From Thermohalobaculum sp039180675 (GTDB lineage: Bacteria; Pseudomonadota; Alphaproteobacteria; Rhodobacterales; Rhodobacteraceae): DNA of 64,000 nt. Within the stretch, counting starts at the first letter, position 1, and every line of letters starts with the position of its first letter. Below the pieces are notes generated by a model. The model searched no databases, was not told the origin of the DNA, and was given only the letters and a program-made list of their open reading frames with translations. The position numbers and the translations under genes are program-made. The stretch lies in the NCBI GenBank assembly GCA_039180675.1, contig JBCDDC010000009.1, positions 62,001 through 126,000 on the forward strand. The letters are read 5' to 3'. Positions 60,524-64,000 of the stretch are shown here, piece after piece.

Positions 60524-62579
60524 CCTGGAGGATATCCAGGGCAATGTAATCCGCGCATATGGCAAATTCGGGTACCCGAAGGCCCGCTACTTTTTCCTCA
60601 ATCTGACGAATGCCTGGGTCGGGCGGCGGTTTGTCCAAGAGGTTCTGGCCTCTGGCAAGATCACCACGGCGAAGCGCTGGGTCCGGGTTCCTGACCCGCT
60701 CAATCCCGGAAAGACCGTCCCATTTGGGCCGGATGTGACGATGAACATCGGGTTCAGCTTCATGGGGCTCTATATGATGGAGCTGCCTACGCGGACATTG
60801 CAGGGCATGCCGGACGAGTTCATCGACGGGATGCGCAAGCGGGCCTTCATCCTGGGCGACAAACCCGCCGAAGACATCGATCGGCCGCAGCAGCCAGTCA
60901 TGAACGCCGATGTTAAAAAATTGATGTGGGAGAAGGAGTTCGGCGCTGCAGCTGAGGCGAAGACACCCACTAGTAAGACAGCCGCACCGGCGATGCCGGA
61001 CTTCGAAAGTGATCCCTCTCCGGAATGGATGGAGAACTGGGACCCAATCTGGAAGGAAAACCGTTCCTGCATCGGCTCGACGGATGTCCATATCTGGATA
61101 TCCGTCAACGCAAAGGTCGACTTCGGTACGGAGAACCCGGTGACGGCGCCGGGCGAAAAGCACGACGTCCTCAATGAGTGTACAAAGTGGATCGAAGATA
61201 CCTGTGCCGCCGTCACGGCTGAGTACTATCAGAAGTTCGAGGATCCCCGCGGGCAGATCCGCATCCTGCCCGCCTGCAAGGTGCCAGGGAAGAAGAAGGG
61301 TGAGATGGTGGACCAGCTCTTCATCTCGGGCAGCGCGGTTTTTGAAGAGATTGAACTCGATGGTGACCTCGAAGTTCCGAAGGTCGCGGTGGTTGAGAAG
61401 GATGGCGTCTTCGAACCTCAGATCGTCGGTCGCGATACGCATAAGAAGGGCGAAAAGGTCGTCATGCCAACACCCTACGAGCATTTTGAGATGTCTGACG
61501 GCATCGGCGATCCAGTGTTTGAGGGTCAGTTCCCCGAAGACGAGATGCGCGACAAGGTGATCGGCCGCGGGAAATGGATGAGCCCGGACAGGGGCGAAAA
61601 GGGGTGGGAGCCGCTCGCGACCGGCGAGTTTCTGCTGGGCCACCCGGATGAGAGCCAGGAATTACCCCCGGCGCCGCGCCCGCCAGAGTTTGCCCGGAAC
61701 GGGACCTTCATGGCCTTCCGCAAGCTGCATGAGAACGTGGCGAGCTTCTTCGACTACATCGAGGCGCAGGCGAAAAGCTACGCGGCCAGCACCAAGGGGG
61801 CCGAGGAAGAACTCGACCCCGACAATGAAGACGATCTCAAGAAGGCAACGCAGATCCTCAAGGCGAAGATCGTCGGGCGCTGGGAGGATGGCGTTCCGCT
61901 GAGCAAGGCGCCGACCTACGCCAAGTGGGAAGATGTGCGCGACGCCTACAGTCTGACCGACGACAAAACCTACTCCGCGTGGGAAAACCGGATCAGATAT
62001 CTGCGCAAGAGCCATGCCTCCGACTTCAAGTTCGGCGATGACATGCAGGGATACAAAAACCCGAACTCATCGCATGTCAGGCGGGTGAACACGCGGGATT
62101 ATCTCGACCCGCAAAACGAACCAAATCCTGAGATCTATGTGGGCGAGGACAACAAGCCCAATCCGCGGATCAACGAGAACGCCACGACCCAGCTCAACAA
62201 GCGCCGCCGCATCCTGCGCCGTGGTCTGCCCTATGGCGAGTCGAGCCTTTATGCCAAGGGCAAGAAGAGCGACGAGACGGAGCAGGGCGTCGCCATGATG
62301 ATCATCTGCGCCAACCTGTTTCGCCAGTTCGAATTCGTGCAGCAGCAGTGGATCCAGTACGGGCTCGACTTCAATTCGGGCAACAACACCTGCCCGCTGG
62401 TCGGCGATCACGGCAAGCACAACCGCTTCACCATCCCGTCGGACCCGGCAAAGGGCGGGTGTCCCTTTGTCATGTCGGGAATGCCGACCTTCGTGGAGCC
62501 CCGGGGCGGGGAGTACTTCTTCATCCCCTCGATGACGGCGCTCCAGATGATCGCCAACGGTTCGGTCGACCCGACCTGA
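60507..62579 (+). CDS. DyP-type haem peroxidase, enlarged (690 residues)
   Basis: Recognised by the N-terminal LEDIQGNVIRAYGKFGYPKA and TMNIGFSFMGLYMMELP, the EHFEMSDGIGDPVFEGQ segment containing the distal Asp (D331; family G-x-x-D-G, first Gly replaced by Glu), proximal haem His H523 in SSHVRRVNTRD, distal Arg in RRRILRRGLPYGE (R571/R572), and the C-terminal FEFVQQQWI and RGGEYFFIPSMTAL. Typical DyPs have about 300-550 residues; this one carries extra sequence at about 120-300 and 415-515. No Tat or Sec signal is visible, so it is probably cytosolic or tethered by the previous gene product. Peroxidase or peroxygenase activity is expected, substrate unknown. Confidence 0.9.
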   Translation: MTKQLNLEDIQGNVIRAYGKFGYPKARYFFLNLTNAWVGRRFVQEVLASGKITTAKRWVRVPDPLNPGKTVPFGPDVTMNIGFSFMGLYMMELPTRTLQGMPDEFIDGMRKRAFILGDKPAEDIDRPQQPVMNADVKKLMWEKEFGAAAEAKTPTSKTAAPAMPDFESDPSPEWMENWDPIWKENRSCIGSTDVHIWISVNAKVDFGTENPVTAPGEKHDVLNECTKWIEDTCAAVTAEYYQKFEDPRGQIRILPACKVPGKKKGEMVDQLFISGSAVFEEIELDGDLEVPKVAVVEKDGVFEPQIVGRDTHKKGEKVVMPTPYEHFEMSDGIGDPVFEGQFPEDEMRDKVIGRGKWMSPDRGEKGWEPLATGEFLLGHPDESQELPPAPRPPEFARNGTFMAFRKLHENVASFFDYIEAQAKSYAASTKGAEEELDPDNEDDLKKATQILKAKIVGRWEDGVPLSKAPTYAKWEDVRDAYSLTDDKTYSAWENRIRYLRKSHASDFKFGDDMQGYKNPNSSHVRRVNTRDYLDPQNEPNPEIYVGEDNKPNPRINENATTQLNKRRRILRRGLPYGESSLYAKGKKSDETEQGVAMMIICANLFRQFEFVQQQWIQYGLDFNSGNNTCPLVGDHGKHNRFTIPSDPAKGGCPFVMSGMPTFVEPRGGEYFFIPSMTALQMIANGSVDPT

Positions 62580-62594
62580 GCGCGGAGCGTAGCC

Positions 62595-63962
62595 ATGACA
62601 GCGATCGTTACCTTCCTCGAGAGCCTGTTCGGGGTCGTCATCAACTGGATCAACGGCCTCGCGGGGTTGTTCCGTGTTCTTCGAGTGGTCATCCGCGCGC
62701 GCCTTGCGGGCAAGGAGGGGTTCGGCGCCCGCGTGGCCGGAGAGCTCACGCAACCTGCCCAGATGCGCGAAGTGATGAGCTTTCTGCGGGCTTTCATTCC
62801 CAATATCGTGCTCGACCGGGTCTTCGTGAAATCCTACGAGAACAACGGCACCGCGGTCGTCACGCGGCGAAACGACATCATCGAGGTTCTCAACCGCAAC
62901 GAGGATTTCGAGGTCGTCTACGGCCCCCGGATGAAGGAGATCACCGACGGGACGAACTTCTTCCTTGGGATGCAGCCCGGCTGGGATTACACGCGCGACG
63001 TCTCGGCGATGCGGCTGGCCGCGCGGGCAAACGATGTCGACGAGATCATCCTGCCCCGGGCGCGGCAGGTTGCTGAGGAAGCCGTCGCCTCGGCAAACGG
63101 GATCATCGACCTGCCGCAGGATGTGAGCCTTAAGACCTCATCGGACATGGTCGGGCACTATTTCGGTACCCCGGGTCCAAGCCGGGCGACCATGATCGAG
63201 TGGACGACGATCATGTTCTGGTATCTCTTCGGCGATCTCGGCGCCGATCCGGTAGTCGGCGCGAGGGCGAGGTCGGCGATGGCGGGCGCGCGCCAGTATC
63301 TCGACGAGACGATCGCCCACAGGAAAGCAACGCGGAAGAAAGGCGCCAAACCTCAGCACGTAATCGACCGCTGTCTCGACCTGCAGGCCGTCGGCGTGCC
63401 CGGCATGTCGGATGAGGGCATCCGGAACAACATCGTAGGCCTCCTCATCGGCGCGGTTCCGACTCTCTCCAAAGCATCGTGTCTGGCGCTGCAGGAGCTT
63501 ATGAGCCGGACGAACGAGTTTGGCAGCGCCCAAGTCGCCGCCCGGAACGACGACGATGATCTGCTCGCCCGCTATATCTGGGAGGCGCTGCGCTTTAATC
63601 CGCATCAGCCGCTGCTCTACCGCCGGGCCGCGCGGGACGCGACCATCGCCCGGGGCACGGCGCGGGAGACAACGATCCCCAAGGGCCGCATGGTCTTCGC
63701 GATGACCATCTCCGGCCAGTTCGATCTGCAGGACATGCGCGATGCGAAACAGTTCCGCGTCAACCGGCCGCGAGATGTCTACATGACCTGGGGCTACGGC
63801 ATGCACAACTGCTTTGGCGAGGCGATAAACCTCAAGGTCATCCCAGCGATCCTGAAGCCGATCCTCAAGAAGCCCGGCCTGCGCTACGCCCCGGGCTGGA
63901 GCGGGCCCGAGAATGGTGGAACCCCGTTCCCACAGCACATGAAGCTGACCTGGGATCATTAG
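62595..63962 (+). CDS. Cytochrome P450 with hydrophobic N-terminus and altered I helix
   Basis: A 455-residue P450. The haem-thiolate motif is WGYGMHNCFGEAI (Cys406), and the K-helix E-x-x-R is EALR (about 330-333). The I helix reads GLLIGAVPTLSKA: the threonine (T290) is kept, but the preceding acidic residue of the usual A-G-x-D/E-T is Pro. Residues 1-38 are hydrophobic/amphipathic with Arg-rich edges, unusual for a bacterial P450, and suggest membrane association. No ferredoxin or reductase gene is adjacent. With the peroxidase gene 16 bases upstream, the enzyme may use hydroperoxides or a peroxidase product. The operon may continue beyond the window. Confidence 0.92.
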   Translation: MTAIVTFLESLFGVVINWINGLAGLFRVLRVVIRARLAGKEGFGARVAGELTQPAQMREVMSFLRAFIPNIVLDRVFVKSYENNGTAVVTRRNDIIEVLNRNEDFEVVYGPRMKEITDGTNFFLGMQPGWDYTRDVSAMRLAARANDVDEIILPRARQVAEEAVASANGIIDLPQDVSLKTSSDMVGHYFGTPGPSRATMIEWTTIMFWYLFGDLGADPVVGARARSAMAGARQYLDETIAHRKATRKKGAKPQHVIDRCLDLQAVGVPGMSDEGIRNNIVGLLIGAVPTLSKASCLALQELMSRTNEFGSAQVAARNDDDDLLARYIWEALRFNPHQPLLYRRAARDATIARGTARETTIPKGRMVFAMTISGQFDLQDMRDAKQFRVNRPRDVYMTWGYGMHNCFGEAINLKVIPAILKPILKKPGLRYAPGWSGPENGGTPFPQHMKLTWDH

Positions 63963-64000
63963 GCCGCGTCACTACGAAAGCGTCATCTCTTGGTTATTGT

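Noticed and set aside
1..64000. tRNA, rRNA, CRISPR arrays, insertion sequences or riboswitches
   Set aside because: Intergenic regions were read on both strands; no cloverleaf with a GTTCGA arm, no regular spacer repeats, no transposase and no recognisable riboswitch core were found.

Overview
The window looks like a high-GC alphaproteobacterial chromosome, most likely a marine Rhodobacterales (Roseobacter-group) bacterium. The evidence is a DMSP lyase gene (dddP) with every known metal ligand in place, an HdaA-ppk-ppx block, the short alphaproteobacterial form of ProS, an ScfR/DUF2083-type regulator, and densely packed operons whose starts and stops often overlap. Organism identity is inferred from gene content only. 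I saw no rRNA, tRNA, CRISPR array or insertion sequence.

Layout. 1-3.1 kb: a YbbA/YbbP-type ABC exporter (permease cut by the left edge), divergent from tesA-thpR. 4.3-7.4 kb: DUF1127 protein, LysR regulator with a PrpF/GalD-family isomerase, and a small esterase. 7.4-10.7 kb: a sensory operon of receiver protein, small membrane protein and SLC5-symporter/histidine-kinase fusion. 10.8-17.6 kb: ScfR-like regulator divergent from a Tat-exported binding protein plus LivHMGF. 18.0-23.1 kb: an operon of an RND exporter fused to a periplasmic LolA-like domain, an outer-membrane barrel and a TetR repressor, with a striking palindrome upstream. 23.2-26.8 kb: L-threonate catabolism (ltnD-otnK-otnC-otnI), ending in DHAP. 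26.9-31.3 kb: orphan binding protein, stand-alone RAM domain, hybrid histidine kinase, DUF2853. 31.4-36.5 kb: enoyl-CoA hydratase and phosphotransferase, divergent from a complex-II-like operon in the unusual order B-C-D-A whose flavoprotein lacks the FAD-anchoring histidine. 36.5-47.3 kb: yaaA, an AT-rich orphan, a two-subunit class I fumarase/tartrate dehydratase, hdaA, ppk, ppx, proS, lolC/E-lolD. 47.3-56.6 kb: possible gene remnant, zinc-ribbon membrane protein, dddP, methyltransferase, DUF3445 haem demethylase-like protein, rhodanese with a decayed partial copy 0.5 kb downstream, PanE-like reductase, AI-2E-family transporter.

The most unusual region is 56.6-64.0 kb. A two-module AAA+ protein, ClpB-like in its second module but without the pore-loop tyrosine, is divergent from an operon of two unrecognised proteins (one with two membrane segments), a 690-residue DyP-type peroxidase and a cytochrome P450 with a hydrophobic N-terminus and no acid-alcohol pair in its I helix. 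No ferredoxin or reductase gene is seen. I infer a membrane-associated peroxidase/P450 oxidation system, perhaps acting on hydroperoxide or lipid substrates and analogous to fungal haem-peroxidase/P450 fusions. The function is untested, and the operon may continue past the right edge.
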